This document shows positions 32,600 to 41,063 of a stretch of 64,000 nt of DNA, piece after piece. Position 1 is the stretch's first letter; every line of letters starts with the position of its first letter. The DNA comes from Enterococcus_K sp051713825 (GTDB taxonomy: Bacteria > Bacillota > Bacilli > Lactobacillales > Enterococcaceae). The stretch covers positions 3,596,001-3,660,000 of the forward strand of contig NZ_JBIOQR010000001.1 of assembly GCF_051713825.1 (NCBI RefSeq). Direction: 5' to 3'. Both the position numbers and the translations under genes were made by a program. The notes beneath the pieces are model-generated. The model made no database searches. It saw nothing but the letters and a program-made list of their open reading frames with translations, and was not told where the DNA came from.

Positions 32600-33529
32600 T
32601 TATTGTTCTGCTACTTTGTTCGTATATTTATCTACCGTATCATAGTTTTTATCATCGGCTTCCACATACCCTTTGTGTCCCCAAATAGCCATTGTTTCCG
32701 CGCCTTTTTCATCTTTTGGCATTGCTAAGAAAGCTTCTTTGACTTTTTCCTTTAACTTGTCATCCATTTTAGGTTGAACAGCAATCGCATCATTTGGAAT
32801 ATCGCCTTCTGTTAGATATAAAACTTTCAAATCTTTAAATAAATCATTATCAGCAAAGCTTGAAGCAAAAACATTTCTAGCTCCTTCAAAAACAAAACAA
32901 GCATCTTGTTGTTTATTTAGGACTGCTGTGATTTCACTTGGAATATCGTTTACAGTCGTTAAAGTCAAATCAGTCATTGGATCGATCCCTAAGTCCATCA
33001 TTTCGGCGATTGGGTAAATATAACCACTAGCTGAGGTTGGGCTTAGTGTCGCAATCTTTTTCCCTTTCAAGTCAGCTAATGAATCAATTCCGCTGTCTGT
33101 ACGGACCAAAACTTCTCCTTTAAATGAACCAGATAATTTACCTTCTTCTGGCAAACCTGTTTCACGATTATATGCGCCTAATTCTGAAGAAAGAATAGCT
33201 GTTGCAGCCTCTTGATTACGCGCTTGAACGTATGCTGCTGGTGGCATAATGCCGATATCTACTTTTCCTGAAGCCATTGCTTCGACAATCGTTGAATAGT
33301 CTGTTGCTAATGTCACATTCACTTTTCGGCCTAATTTATCACTTAGATATTCTGCAAAAGGTTTTGCCTTTGCTTCCATTGATCCATCGTTATTCGTTGG
33401 AACAAATTGCAGTTCTAATGTTTTTTCTGCATCTGCTGCCTTGTCTTTTGAAGACCCACAACCAGCGATTAATCCTAAAGACAGTCCAATCATTGATACT
33501 AAAGCAATTTTCTTAAACCCGATTTTCAT
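32600..33529 (-). CDS. phnD: Phosphonate-type ABC transporter substrate-binding lipoprotein
   Basis: 309 residues from ATG 33529 (AAAGGGG eight bases upstream). Lipoprotein signal MKIGFKKIALVSMIGLSLG then LIAGC lipobox. The mature part is a PhnD-type periplasmic-binding fold: LQFVPTNNDGSMEAKAKPFA, TDYSTIVEAMASGKVDIG and ATLSPTSASGYIYP are family segments, the latter lining the phosphonate site. First gene of the operon. Confidence 0.92.
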   Translation of the reverse strand: MKIGFKKIALVSMIGLSLGLIAGCGSSKDKAADAEKTLELQFVPTNNDGSMEAKAKPFAEYLSDKLGRKVNVTLATDYSTIVEAMASGKVDIGIMPPAAYVQARNQEAATAILSSELGAYNRETGLPEEGKLSGSFKGEVLVRTDSGIDSLADLKGKKIATLSPTSASGYIYPIAEMMDLGIDPMTDLTLTTVNDIPSEITAVLNKQQDACFVFEGARNVFASSFADNDLFKDLKVLYLTEGDIPNDAIAVQPKMDDKLKEKVKEAFLAMPKDEKGAETMAIWGHKGYVEADDKNYDTVDKYTNKVAEQ

Positions 33530-33655
33530 CTCAACTACCCCTTTAAAGTCGTTTTTAGTCGTTAATGAACAACTTAGCCTAGTTTGCATTTTTGAAATCT
33601 CTATCATTTAAGCGTTCGACAAACAAATCATTCGTGTTTTTTCACTAACATCTTT

Positions 33656-33684
33656 ATTCTATTTGTATATTCGCAATAAAACAA
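33656..33684 (-). promoter_or_regulatory. Promoter of the phnD operon
   Basis: Minus strand TTGTTT, 17-base spacer, TAGAAT, giving a leader of about 120 bases. No Pho-box or riboswitch is recognised. The remaining space to 33827 is unremarkable. Confidence 0.55.
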
Positions 33685-33827
33685 GATATTTTTTGTTAAA
33701 ATTGACTCATTTAAAAAAGAAAGCGTTACATACACGAACGTTGCCTCGCAGCCCCATTGATAATACAATACTTTTTTGCCGATTAAGATTCTTTCTTTAG
33801 TCTGCTATCTGTTAATGTATCCCAAAC

Positions 33828-33854
33828 AAAAAAGCCAGAAGATATCTCTGACTT
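33828..33854 (-). terminator. Terminator after the PHP-domain gene
   Basis: AAGtCAGA-GATATC-TCTGgCTT followed by TTTT on the minus strand. Confidence 0.7.
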
Positions 33855-33948
33855 AATTGTTTGTATTTCATCTATACGATTCAACCACTCTATTTTCATT
33901 CGATTGTTCTTAAAGTCTTTCTATTCCTGATTTAGACACGACTGCTCG

Positions 33949-34734
33949 TTACTCAGGTAAGTCGGTCATAAAGCGTTCATTACCTTGAAAAACAACTAGC
34001 TGTTTCACCTCATTTTCCTTAAGTAACGCCGTCATTTCCGAGAAGCCTAATTGATAGTCTTGCGCTACATGGGCATCTGATCCTAATGTAAATAACTTAC
34101 CACCTAGACTTCTGTACAGCGGCACAGCATATCGATATAATTCGGCATTATGATAGTTCACAAAACTTTTCGCATTTAACTCAAATCCCATCTCACGAGT
34201 AATTGCTTTTTTGAAAATTTTGATCAACAAAGGCTCAAAATTCTCCTCCAATTCTTTCGCTGATAATTCCAACTGTCTTAAGCCATACTCAAAATGTGCC
34301 AGAATGTTCCCTTCTGGAAATGACTCAAGTACACGATCCATCTGTTGGAAATACTCTGTTGCCACATCAAGCTTCAGCTTCGTTTTCACAATCGGATCCA
34401 TAAAATCGATTTTACCATTTTGATGGATACTCAAAATTTTGACATCGTACGTTCTTTGGCTCAAAAAGTCGATGATTGTTTCCTCTTGTCCTGGAACTAC
34501 GCCTATTTCGATTCCTTTTAGCAAACGCGTTTTATATTTTGATTCTAACTCAGCTAACTTCTCACAATAAATGTCATAATCCGGAACATCGTCATTAAAA
34601 TCGGTATAAGGATTTTTCAAATCAAAATGATCGGTAGACACAAATATCTCTACTCCCTTATCTAAATAATTTTCAAATGTTTCCGTAGAATCAAATGATA
34701 AATAGGTGTGCAGATGTTGATCATAATACTTCAT
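33949..34734 (-). CDS. PHP-domain phosphoesterase (histidinol-phosphatase family)
   Basis: 261 residues. Metal motifs of the PHP fold: YDQHLHTYLSFD, FVSTDHFDL, LKGIEIGVV, ILSIHQNG, ILAHFEYG, LGSDAHVAQDYQLG. Related to HisK-type histidinol phosphatases, but no his genes are near, so another phosphate monoester is possible. Start 34734 has TGGAGGGAAAATC upstream. Monocistronic. Confidence 0.82.
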   Translation of the reverse strand: MKYYDQHLHTYLSFDSTETFENYLDKGVEIFVSTDHFDLKNPYTDFNDDVPDYDIYCEKLAELESKYKTRLLKGIEIGVVPGQEETIIDFLSQRTYDVKILSIHQNGKIDFMDPIVKTKLKLDVATEYFQQMDRVLESFPEGNILAHFEYGLRQLELSAKELEENFEPLLIKIFKKAITREMGFELNAKSFVNYHNAELYRYAVPLYRSLGGKLFTLGSDAHVAQDYQLGFSEMTALLKENEVKQLVVFQGNERFMTDLPE

Positions 34735-34820
34735 GATTTTCCCTCCAGAGGTCAAGTAAATAAAATTTTTCTCACAACTCAACGATAGCATAAATTCTTC
34801 TAGGGTTCACGAAATAAAAC

Positions 34821-34874
34821 AAAAAAACAGCTTGCGGCTTCTTCTAAAATAACGGAAGAGAGTAGCTGTTTTTC
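34821..34874. terminator. Terminator after the XpaC-like gene pair
   Basis: AAAAACAGCT and AGCTGTTTTT frame an inner stem CTTCTTC/GAAGAG; T runs on both strands. Confidence 0.8.
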
Positions 34875-34927
34875 TTGTTCGATGTTATCCCAATATTTTT
34901 GACACTTGTTGTTTATTGGGTTAGCTT

Positions 34928-35845
34928 TTATTTTTTCTCTGCTGCGTCCGTCTCTTTTTCAAATGTCAAGCTATCTTCTAAAAACTTAAAGTCCTCAGGA
35001 TAGGCTTTTTTTATTTCAGAGAAACTATCTTTTTTATTAAGTTTAATGGAATCCGAACTTCCTGTATACATATCTAACCACACACCGGTCCCATCCGAAA
35101 AGATAAAATAGCGCTGAAGAGTCAAAGAAATATAGCTTGAATTTTCTTCATATTGAACAACATAACCCGTCTGAATATCGTCAATCATTTCTTGTGGGTA
35201 AGCTTTTGTGAAGGCCTTTTTATTATCTGCTTTATTCATATAATTTTTCAAGCTTTCAATTAAATTACCCGACATTCCTATATTTACAGAACGAAGAAAA
35301 CTTCGACCTTCATAAAAGGATAACGAAGCAATCCTTAGTGTATTGGGATACTCTTTATTCGTTGGCAAAACAGACAGCTCATCTTTTTTCTGTTCAATAT
35401 CAACATCACCCGTAATCTTTATACGATATCCTTTATTAAAATGAATCACTTTCTCATCAACTGTAGCAACTAACGGATTACTTAAATCTATTGCCTTCAA
35501 TCGTTCAAGTCCGACGTCTTTTAATGGGTAAATATCCACATACTCAGTTTTAATCCCCTTGTAATTAGAATTATTTTGCCCCTTTGAATAGCCCTGCCAA
35601 ACAAGAGTCAAGACCACGATAGCCACAAAACAACCAACTGCTCGAAAGCTAATTTTATGTTTAGCTGATTGCTTTTCTTTCACAGATTTCTTTTTTTTAG
35701 TATTAGAAAAAGAAGCTTTTGTTTTTTGTTGCTTTTTGGGCTGAGCCTTCGAATTTCCTACTTGCTTAGAGATTTCACTTGTTTCTACTTTCTTTTTTAG
35801 AAATAACGCATCATAGTCATCATAAAATTGTTTCTTCTTCCCCAT
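34928..35845 (-). CDS. Membrane-anchored protein of unknown function
   Basis: 305 residues. 1-68 is cytoplasmic and strikingly basic (runs of KKK, KPKKQQKTK-type segments), one membrane helix lies at ~70-88 (AVGCFVAIVVLTLVW), and ~215 residues follow outside, with no Cys and no recognised domain; SFYEGRSFLRSVNIGMSG and RYFIFSDGTGVWLDMYTG are the least charged parts. Start overlaps the stop of the XpaC-like gene (TAATG). No family recognised. Translational coupling suggests a shared complex. Confidence 0.75.
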   Translation of the reverse strand: MGKKKQFYDDYDALFLKKKVETSEISKQVGNSKAQPKKQQKTKASFSNTKKKKSVKEKQSAKHKISFRAVGCFVAIVVLTLVWQGYSKGQNNSNYKGIKTEYVDIYPLKDVGLERLKAIDLSNPLVATVDEKVIHFNKGYRIKITGDVDIEQKKDELSVLPTNKEYPNTLRIASLSFYEGRSFLRSVNIGMSGNLIESLKNYMNKADNKKAFTKAYPQEMIDDIQTGYVVQYEENSSYISLTLQRYFIFSDGTGVWLDMYTGSSDSIKLNKKDSFSEIKKAYPEDFKFLEDSLTFEKETDAAEKK

Positions 35846-36381
35846 TACTTTTCTCCAATAATTTTTTTCGTTAAGGCGATTTCTTCTGAATCTTCTTGAA
35901 CAATTGCTTCATAGTCGTCTGTGATACTTGCTGAAATCACTCGAATAGTATGGACCATCGATTTCACCGACTCTTCAATCTCAGGAGTTGACAGACCTGA
36001 TTCACGTATTTTACGTACTCGTTTTGAAGCATCAACAACCCCAGGCAATTTTATATAAAGAAACTCGTTCAACTGATTCAATTTCTTAGGATTTTCCATC
36101 AGCTCTTGAAAAATTTCTTTTGCAGATTTTATACCCGATTCTTGTGCCTCTACTATATTTAGGTCCTTAATGCCTATATTCGTCTTTTCCCAACTTAAAA
36201 TAAGAGATTTAACTTCTCCAAGAGTCTCCCTCAACAAGTTCAACTCCGAATCCGTTAAGCCCTTTTCTTTTTGATACATTCGAATATTTGTATTATGTAC
36301 CTTGTTCTCCTTCAACCGATTCTTTATTATACTGATTCCACTTGTAAGTAATATTCCACCTATCACAATGATTTCTATCAT
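35845..36381 (-). CDS. XpaC-like (5-bromo-4-chloroindolyl phosphate hydrolysis family) protein
   Basis: 178 residues: one N-terminal membrane helix (MIEIIVIGGILLTSGISI) then a helical cytoplasmic domain with FYIKLPGVVDASKRVRKIRE-like spacing (FLYIKLPGVVDASKRV). The pattern PxxVDxxxKxxxIxxxxxxTPEIEES resembles XpaC proteins, usually paired with TelA-type toxic-anion-resistance proteins; no telA is present here. Function unknown. AAAGGAAGTGGGGCACTT precedes ATG. Confidence 0.55.
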   Translation of the reverse strand: MIEIIVIGGILLTSGISIIKNRLKENKVHNTNIRMYQKEKGLTDSELNLLRETLGEVKSLILSWEKTNIGIKDLNIVEAQESGIKSAKEIFQELMENPKKLNQLNEFLYIKLPGVVDASKRVRKIRESGLSTPEIEESVKSMVHTIRVISASITDDYEAIVQEDSEEIALTKKIIGEK

Positions 36382-36414
36382 AAGTGCCCCACTTCCTTTT
36401 ACTTCTCAAACAAG

Positions 36415-36423
36415 ATTATACCA
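36415..36423 (-). promoter_or_regulatory. Extended -10 of the XpaC-like gene pair
   Basis: Minus strand TGGTATAAT, 34 bases before the start codon; no clear -35. Between here and 36589 nothing else is recognised. Confidence 0.5.
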
Positions 36424-36589
36424 TGAAGACAAAGTAGAAAACATCACAAAAAAACTCCGTGCTTATTGTTATAGTACTCTAAATATTTTCTTACCTAGTC
36501 CAGTACAGCACCCACGTAATTCAAAAAATGGTACGTTGGATACAATTGTATGGGGATCATACTCTATTCATTTTTGACCGTCAACTGTT

Positions 36590-37297
36590 TCACAGCTTCT
36601 GCCTATCTTTGAAATACGCCATAATATCCAGTAAGCTGTCGAACTTTTTCATCGGATAGTCAGATTGTTTCTGACGAGCTGTGAGCGTTTGTTGAATTTT
36701 ATGTTTGCCTTCAAAATTAGGTAAATCAGTAAGGTCATCTTCTACTAAAAAGGCTGGAATTCCTGCATGGAAAGCCGCTCCAATCCCTGAAAACGAATCT
36801 TCTATGACAATCGCAGACTCTGGTGTTACCCCTAACTTTTCACAAGCTATTAAAAATATTTCTGGGTCTGGTTTCCCCTTTAAAACTTCATCCCCAGCAA
36901 CAATCACATCAAAAACTGCAGGCATTTTCTCAAGTTCAAGATACCATAAGATAGTCTCTCTCTTTGTAGAAGAAGCTAGTCCAATTAAATAGTTTTCTTT
37001 TTTTAAATATGCTAATAACTTTAACAACCCTTTTTTCTTATACACGCGTTGCTCCTTCAATAATATTCGATTCTTTTCTTGATTCATAAAATCTCGCCAG
37101 GTATCTGTTGGTAAATTTTCGCCATAAAGCTTTTTCAATTCTTCTCTTATACCTCGCTCATTTCTTCCTGTTAGGTGATAATAGACAGCAGGGTTTAATT
37201 CTATATCGAATTTTTGAGCAGTTTTATAGTATGCTCGATAGGCTAGTCTTCCCGTATCAAACATTAATCTATCCATATCGAAAATTACTAAGGTCAC
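36590..37297 (-). CDS. HAD family phosphatase (beta-phosphoglucomutase-like subfamily)
   Basis: 235 residues from a GTG with AAAGGAG ten bases upstream. Motif I FDMDRLMFDT (the usual Gly after the second Asp is Arg), motif II LASSTKRE, motif III/IV KGKPDPEIFLIACEKL with VIEDSFSGIGAA. A cap domain sits at ~15-85. Such enzymes dephosphorylate sugar phosphates or isomerise them. It is the last gene of the sugar-acid operon, 76 bases after the aldolase gene, and could remove the phosphate placed by the PTS. Confidence 0.85.
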   Translation of the reverse strand: MTLVIFDMDRLMFDTGRLAYRAYYKTAQKFDIELNPAVYYHLTGRNERGIREELKKLYGENLPTDTWRDFMNQEKNRILLKEQRVYKKKGLLKLLAYLKKENYLIGLASSTKRETILWYLELEKMPAVFDVIVAGDEVLKGKPDPEIFLIACEKLGVTPESAIVIEDSFSGIGAAFHAGIPAFLVEDDLTDLPNFEGKHKIQQTLTARQKQSDYPMKKFDSLLDIMAYFKDRQKL

Positions 37298-37373
37298 ATC
37301 TAACCTACTCCTTTGTGATAATAGAGTTAAATAAGACTAACTATGGTAGCCAGCCTCATTTAACTCTTTCAGT

Positions 37374-38006
37374 CTATTGATTTAATTTTTTCATTAGTCT
37401 CTCTAATTTTTTGTCTGCTTTTTCCCCACCATCATCCATTACATCAGATTCAGACAGAATAAAGGAGCCACCTACTGCAACAATATTGTCATACTCTAAA
37501 TATTCCATAAAATTAGCTTCATCAATGCCACCTGTTGGCAAAAACTTAATATCGCTAAACGGACCACTCAGTGCTTTAATGGCATTTAGACCTCCATAAA
37601 TATTTGCTGGGAAAAATTTCACTGTTTTAATCCCGTATTCAAAAGCTTTTTGAATGTCGCCAGGTGTTGCGGTTCCAGGGAAAATCAATAACTCATTGGT
37701 CAAACAATAATCAATAACTGTTGGCGAGATGGCTGGTGAGACGATAAATTGGGCGCCACTCTCAACTGCTTGTTTCGCTTCTTCCACCGTTCTTACTGTT
37801 CCCGCACCAACAATCAATTGCCCTGATTTGGCTAACTGCTTTATTGCTGCACAAGCTAAATCACTTCTAAAGGTTACTTCAATAAATCGAACATCATGTC
37901 TAATCAATAGTTCTTCTACTTTATCTAGATATGCTAAGTTAGTTACTGTATATAAGGGTAACAATTTAGTGTCCAGTAATTTTTGATAAATTTCTTTATT
38001 CGTCAT
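37374..38006 (-). CDS. eda: 2-dehydro-3-deoxy-phosphogluconate aldolase
   Basis: 210 residues of the KDPG/KHG aldolase family. Catalytic Glu in RFIEVTFRS, Schiff-base Lys in KTVKFFPANIYGG, and GAGTV, SPAISP, FPGTATPGDI and FLPTGGI are conserved. It splits KDPG to pyruvate and glyceraldehyde-3-phosphate, the last step of uronate breakdown after UxuA. It follows uxuA by 24 bases. No KDG kinase gene is in the window. Confidence 0.93.
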   Translation of the reverse strand: MTNKEIYQKLLDTKLLPLYTVTNLAYLDKVEELLIRHDVRFIEVTFRSDLACAAIKQLAKSGQLIVGAGTVRTVEEAKQAVESGAQFIVSPAISPTVIDYCLTNELLIFPGTATPGDIQKAFEYGIKTVKFFPANIYGGLNAIKALSGPFSDIKFLPTGGIDEANFMEYLEYDNIVAVGGSFILSESDVMDDGGEKADKKLERLMKKLNQ

Positions 38007-38030
38007 TTAACAATCCTGCTTTCTAAACTA

Positions 38031-39104
38031 TCACTTCTCTGCTTGTTTACTTTTGGTCACCGCTTCGTGTAATCCTTGTAAATAGCTAATTCCAATCGCT
38101 CGGTCATATAATCCATATCCTGGCATGGCGACTTCTCCCCAAATGGTGCGACCATGGTCTGGTCGAATCACGCCATCGTAGCCTACATCAACCAAAGCCT
38201 TCATAATTCCATACATATCAAGAGATCCTTCAGAGCTTAAATGTGCCGATTCTTTAAATTTTCTGTCATCCATAAATAAAACATTTCGGAAGTGAACAAA
38301 ATTGATTCGATCGCTAATTGTATGAATAATTTCAACCATATCATTCGTAGGATCTGCACCTAAGGAACCCGTGCATAAGGTTACCCCATTATAGGGTGAA
38401 TCGACTATGCTAAGAATTTTTTTCAAGTCTGATAAATTCTTAGTTATTCTTGGAAAGCCAAAAATTTCCCAAGGTGGATCATCCGGATGAATCGCCATTC
38501 TTACATCCATTTCTTCACATACTGGAATAATTCTCCGTAAAAAATATGCTAAATTATCAAATAATTTTTCTTCAGTCACTCCATCGTACAGTTCAACTAA
38601 TTGATTAAATTTGTTGAGCCGTTCTTCTTCCCATCCTGGAAGTCTAAATCCTTTAGATTGACTATGAATTAGCGTATACATCTCACTTGGTTCCATATCA
38701 TCTACCACTGACTGATCATAAACTAAAGAAAAACTACCATCAGAGTTTTCATAAAAAAGATTGGTTTTAGCCCAACCGAAGATAGGTTTGAAACTATAGC
38801 AAATCATGTGTACATCACAAGTAGCTAAATTTTTAATTGTTTGGATATAATTATCAATATATTTATCTCTATCCTCTGCACCTGATTTGATTGAATCGTG
38901 AACAGCGACACTCTCAATACCTAAAAGGGAAAGATTTTCTTTTTCTATTGATTTTTTTAATCTATCTATTTCGCTGATTTCCCAGATATCTCCTGGCAAC
39001 TTGTTGAGAAGTGTTCCGACTATCCCATGCATTCCTGGTATTTGACGAACATTTTTTAAAGGTATTGAATCTGATTCTCCGTACCATCTAAATCCCCATT
39101 TCAT
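38031..39104 (-). CDS. uxuA: Mannonate dehydratase
   Basis: 357 residues, full length, starting MKWGFRWYGESDSIPLKNVR. It dehydrates D-mannonate to 2-keto-3-deoxygluconate in glucuronate catabolism. Conserved segments: IPGMHGIVGTL, MAIHPDDPPWEIFGFPRI (metal His), LCTGSLGADPTND, VHFRNV and IRPDHGRTIWGE. GAAAGGAGATTTTATA precedes ATG. Surrounded by PTS genes rather than uxaC/uxuB. Confidence 0.96.
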   Translation of the reverse strand: MKWGFRWYGESDSIPLKNVRQIPGMHGIVGTLLNKLPGDIWEISEIDRLKKSIEKENLSLLGIESVAVHDSIKSGAEDRDKYIDNYIQTIKNLATCDVHMICYSFKPIFGWAKTNLFYENSDGSFSLVYDQSVVDDMEPSEMYTLIHSQSKGFRLPGWEEERLNKFNQLVELYDGVTEEKLFDNLAYFLRRIIPVCEEMDVRMAIHPDDPPWEIFGFPRITKNLSDLKKILSIVDSPYNGVTLCTGSLGADPTNDMVEIIHTISDRINFVHFRNVLFMDDRKFKESAHLSSEGSLDMYGIMKALVDVGYDGVIRPDHGRTIWGEVAMPGYGLYDRAIGISYLQGLHEAVTKSKQAEK

Positions 39105-39122
39105 TATAAAATCTCCTTTCTT

Positions 39123-39569
39123 TTAAAAATCATCTTCATCCATTTCCTCTTTTGATTGCATCGCACTGTCCCATTTATCTAGGCTATTTTCCCCTTGTAT
39201 AATAACCAATTCGGCAATTTCTGATAAAGGGGTCTCTAGTATTTGATGGTTAATTGTTTCTAGCAGCATCGCTAAATTTACACCACCTATCACACAAACT
39301 GATTCTTGTATTGTCTCTTCTAATTGATTAATTGCGAGAACTGATTGATTGTACGGACTCGCACCCACTAAATCTACTAATACAATCACTCCGCCCCCTT
39401 GATTCACTTCGATAATAGCCTCTTTAATTTTTTTACCAAGCTGTTGGATTTCATCGCCAGCATTTAAACTGACCGTTTGAATATTATGCGTAGCGCCCAT
39501 GATTGTTTCAGCGGCATCTTTTAATCCATCACTCAACTTACCATGTGTGGCAATAACAATTCCTAACAT
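39123..39569 (-). CDS. PTS system mannose-family EIIA component
   Basis: 148 residues. Phosphorylated His9/10 in GIVIATHGKLSDG, plus GGVIVLVDLVGASPYNQSV and GGVNLAMLLE, match the EIIA-Man domain. Accepts phosphate from HPr and passes it to EIIB. Separated from the EIIB gene by the unknown membrane protein gene, an unusual interruption. Confidence 0.93.
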   Translation of the reverse strand: MLGIVIATHGKLSDGLKDAAETIMGATHNIQTVSLNAGDEIQQLGKKIKEAIIEVNQGGGVIVLVDLVGASPYNQSVLAINQLEETIQESVCVIGGVNLAMLLETINHQILETPLSEIAELVIIQGENSLDKWDSAMQSKEEMDEDDF

Positions 39570-39590
39570 AGTAAACCTCTTTTCTTCATT

Positions 39591-40475
39591 TTAATTTAAT
39601 AACTCTAAGGCGATCTTTATGTTCGTCATATTTATCTTTTTTTGTTTGAGATTCTTTTTTGAAAGCAAAAAAATTGATTGATTATTTTCGATAATTTCTT
39701 GTGAGCTAAACAAATAATTAATTGACTTTGAACTATCGATTTGTTTCAAGTGATACTTTTCAATCACTGCTTTTTTAAAATCTTTTCCTAGTAGTGTGAG
39801 GGGCTCGTTTGATCCTATAGAATCCAAATAGAATATTTTAGCATTTTTCTTGCTAGCTACACGCATCACTTCAAGTCCCCGTTCGCCATAACATCCATCA
39901 TCCAAAAAGGCAAACGCCACTCGCTTATCTTCTTTTTGTTCTTTAATCATATTTAATATAGTTAGCACCGAAGAAGAATTTCTAACCAATGTCTTTTGAA
40001 ACAGATTCCCCTTAGTCACTTTCCCTAATAAGCAAAAATAGAGGGCATAAATAAACGCAACGCAGAGTGTCTGTACTGAAAAGATCGTTTCAAAATTTAT
40101 GAAAAAGCCTAACATGCCCACCGTCCCTAAAAGGCCTAACACGATAAGCGCGAGGGAGTTAATCAATATAAACAGAGTCGTTTTTTTCTTTTGTACTTTT
40201 GCATCAAAAAAATGATAACTTCCCACATGATTTGGTGGTGTATCATAATAGGTACAAATAATCTTATCAGCATTAGTAATATTACCAACATATAAATTAT
40301 GAGAAGCCGTGTTCTTTTTTCGGTCATATTCTATAACTTTGATATCTGTCCTCATTTGCATTATATCTGTGAGTAGAGACTTTAAGAATTTCTGTTTCGT
40401 TTTTTCCGTAATCCGAGTGGGATGTAGATACTGATATCTGAACACCCAATCAGCGAACATCGTTTTCTCTTCCAT
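39591..40475 (-). CDS. Unknown membrane protein with a degenerate M28-peptidase-like soluble part
   Basis: 294 residues from ATG 40475 (GAGGTGAGTTCT upstream). Two or three membrane helices at ~100-165 (LFILINSLALIVLGLLG; FINFETIFSVQTLCVAFIY). Around them, IICTYYDTPPNHVGSYHFFD (~66), NSSSVLTILNMIKE (~180), AFAFLDDGCYGERGLEVM (~205) and YLDSIGSNEP follow the order of M28 aminopeptidase motifs (H-x-D, DNxSGxxxLLE, DxEExGLxGS, LDMxG), but the usual zinc ligands are partly replaced. I assign no function. It sits inside the PTS operon, between EIIB and EIIA genes. Confidence 0.6.
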   Translation of the reverse strand: MEEKTMFADWVFRYQYLHPTRITEKTKQKFLKSLLTDIMQMRTDIKVIEYDRKKNTASHNLYVGNITNADKIICTYYDTPPNHVGSYHFFDAKVQKKKTTLFILINSLALIVLGLLGTVGMLGFFINFETIFSVQTLCVAFIYALYFCLLGKVTKGNLFQKTLVRNSSSVLTILNMIKEQKEDKRVAFAFLDDGCYGERGLEVMRVASKKNAKIFYLDSIGSNEPLTLLGKDFKKAVIEKYHLKQIDSSKSINYLFSSQEIIENNQSIFLLSKKNLKQKKINMTNIKIALELLN

Positions 40476-40539
40476 AGAACTCACCTCATAATTAGGGAAG
40501 AAAGAAGAGTAAAAGAAACAACTTTCTTCCCCTAAAACT

Positions 40540-41046
40540 TTACAAATCAAACTGCTTTAAAACATCTTTTAATGTGGACTTAGGTGCAGATGGCGTTGCT
40601 TGAAAATAGATATTTTCGACTCCGTAAGCTTCGTTCAGCTCTTTTAATCTCTGAGCGTCTTCTTTATTTAGATACACAGACTTCGTTACTAAAAGATCCT
40701 TCTCCGCATTCTTTTGAGCGATCCCCCCGATATTCAATTCTTTCATTGGGATACCATGTTTAACCAAATCATAAATCACACTAATTGTTTTCGAAATTAA
40801 GATACAGTTATAGTCCTTAAATTGATATTCATCCCAATAGAATTCCGCTTTTTCAGGGGTTACGACAATCGTCTTTTGCCCTGTTCGACTACCCGCATTT
40901 TTATATAAATCTCTCATAAATTTATCTTGTGCTACAACCTCATCAACCACGAAAATTGAGTTGACACCACTCTTTTGTGACAGTGTCATCATTACCTGTC
41001 CATGAATCAAACGCTCATCTACTCGTGCTAAGTTAACTAATCCCAT
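40540..41046 (-). CDS. PTS system mannose-family EIIB component
   Basis: 168 residues. The phosphorylated His is in ARVDERLIHGQVMMTLS; VVDEVVAQDKFMRDLYK and LNIGGIAQK are family segments. Cytoplasmic; transfers phosphate to the incoming sugar with EIIC and EIID. GAAGGAGTGGTGTGATTT precedes ATG. Confidence 0.95.
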   Translation of the reverse strand: MGLVNLARVDERLIHGQVMMTLSQKSGVNSIFVVDEVVAQDKFMRDLYKNAGSRTGQKTIVVTPEKAEFYWDEYQFKDYNCILISKTISVIYDLVKHGIPMKELNIGGIAQKNAEKDLLVTKSVYLNKEDAQRLKELNEAYGVENIYFQATPSAPKSTLKDVLKQFDL

Positions 41047-41063
41047 AAATCACACCACTCCTT

